This document shows positions 62,871 through 64,000 of a stretch of 64,000 nt of DNA, one piece after another (position 1 is the first letter of the stretch; each line of letters opens with the position of its first letter). Both the position numbers and the translations under genes were made by a program. The DNA comes from Cyanoderma ruficeps (taxonomy: Eukaryota; Chordata; Aves; Passeriformes; Timaliidae). The notes beneath the pieces were generated by a model that saw only the letters and a list, made by a program, of their open reading frames with translations, was not told the origin of the DNA and searched no databases. The stretch covers positions 4,243,717-4,307,716 of the forward strand of contig VZDJ01000047.1 in the NCBI GenBank assembly GCA_008694505.1, written 5' to 3'.

Positions 62871-64000
62871 AAACACGAACGTGTGGCTGCAAAGCCCCAT
62901 GGGAGGCAGGTTTTCCTCACCATGATCTGGAAGGGATTCTTTCCCCATTTTCCTCTGTCTTTCCAGGGTTGAGGCGCAGCCACCTTAGGGATAAACCCCT
63001 GGGCCTCCCCAGCTGACCTCTCAATGCAAACTGCCACCTACAGAGGAGCTCTGAACTTCTAAGGAAACGAGGTGAAAGGCATCCACATAATGGATTATGT
63101 GATCCCAGACAGGGAAAGGAGCAGGAGGTATCTCATTAACGCTGTGCACAGTGGTGCTGTGTGTGTTCTGCTGGTGTTTAATACAGTGCAGAGCACTTCA
63201 TGCATTATGCGAAAAAGCCTCAGGCCTTTGGAAGATTCATCCTGTGAAACAAACAAAATCCTATTAAATGCATCTGTACTGGTAATCTCCCTACATTATA
63301 GTAAAATAATCTGTGGAGAAATCAGAGTGCTGATTGTGAGCAAGGCATCCAAAATGAACTATGGGACAAAGCAGAGAGCTGGAATTTTGACATGTAAAGA
63401 GTTTTATATCGAGGAGCTCCGAAGAAACAGACAAAAAACCATAATAATANCAACAACAAACCTGCAAATTTATACAGCTCTTAAGACACACTGAAGATTT
63501 TTTTAAGAGAACTCATCTTATTTTCTCTAAATTAATTCATCCCAAATTACTGGAGTGCATTGAATCAATACAACCATCATTCCATCCTGTTCTGACAGCT
63601 CCTGCCAACAGATGACTTTCCATTTAGTAAAAGCCATAGTCTACTTGGAAAAAACATAGCTAGAATCAAAATTCAAGTATCTCTATCCCGCTACAAATCT
63701 GGCTCCTTTTAGAATTACAATGTGCAGTTTTCCAGCTCTTATTCACAATGGATAACTTCCCTCAGTCATTAAAAAATACTTTTTCTAAGCTGTTTCAATG
63801 TGATTTCTCAGCTCAGAAACACTGGAGAAGATTTTATTTTATGCCTTGGGATAAAGCTTTCACTAGTCAGGGATTATAACAGCCCCTTAATAATTCCATG
63901 CTGATCTTGAGAATTCCAAGCCTATTCCCTGTGTTACTGAGGAATTGTTTAGAAGAACAGCTGAGATTCACTTGATCCCGGTTTACAGAGATGCTGCAAG
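62871..64000. other. No recognisable gene
   Basis: AT-rich to the window edge. A single N at 63450 lies beside an AAC/ATA-rich patch. The 140-codon plus-strand frame at 63072-63494 has no recognisable domain and runs through the N. No transposon was identified. Confidence 0.5.

Noticed and set aside
63072..63494. 140-codon plus-strand frame near the right edge
   Set aside because: No domain or splice context, and it runs through an unresolved base.
1..64000. CRISPR arrays, tRNA or rRNA genes, operons
   Set aside because: No regularly spaced repeats, no cloverleaf with intact A and B boxes, no rRNA sequence and no coding density. The DNA is clearly vertebrate and non-coding in character.

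Overview
This window looks like gene-poor, AT-rich nuclear DNA from a bird, most likely a songbird or close relative. Three things support this: a 5'-truncated CR1 LINE whose 3' end is typically avian, a second CR1 with the (TTCTA)n-type tail, and an LTR that I recognise from memory as a widespread avian ERVL-type family (it opens TGTCCTGGTTTCA and closes near TTTAAACCACA). I found no confident protein-coding gene, rRNA, tRNA, CRISPR array or prokaryotic operon. All long reading frames are short and lack recognisable domains, and several are only the antisense of repeats. The window is probably intergenic or lies inside a very long intron. A weak candidate for the last exon and poly(A) site of a plus-strand gene sits at the extreme left edge.

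The structure that can be read is transposon archaeology. (1) Three solo LTRs of one family lie at 15782-16096 (minus), 29790-30126 (plus) and 48326-48668 (plus). Each is bounded by TG...CA and by its own perfect 6-bp target duplication (GACATA, CATTTG, CAGGAC), which fits an ERVK/class II type integrase. All carry a tRNA-Trp-primer-binding-site-like motif, GGTGACCC, inside the element near its 3' end. (2) The third solo LTR sits inside the older ERVL-type LTR, whose two halves lie at 48118-48325 and 48675-48972. (3) A second LTR family of about 610 bp occurs at about 3420-4263 (minus, with a tandem duplication of about 222 bp), about 34304-34926 (plus) and 41593-42208 (plus, with an imperfect duplication GAGGTC/GAGGGC). 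(4) LINE remnants are: a CR1 3' end at 10094-10578 (minus); a CR1 3' end at 16612-16876 (plus) that runs into a microsatellite and a 61-N gap; an older CR1/L3-like fragment with a decayed FADD-type reverse transcriptase box at 21640-22270 (plus); and another CR1/L3-like reverse transcriptase fragment at 41020-41530 (plus). (5) A further probable LTR lies at about 59381-59775.

The rest is unannotatable single-copy-looking sequence with scattered simple repeats, two short perfect tandem duplications (15486-15529 and 62243-62298) and one G-quadruplex-capable stretch (35055-35077). Conserved non-coding enhancers may well be present, but they cannot be seen in one genome. I saw no undescribed molecular system. 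The most interesting points are the PBS-like motif inside duplication-bounded solo LTRs, the nested insertion, and the LTR with a duplicated segment.
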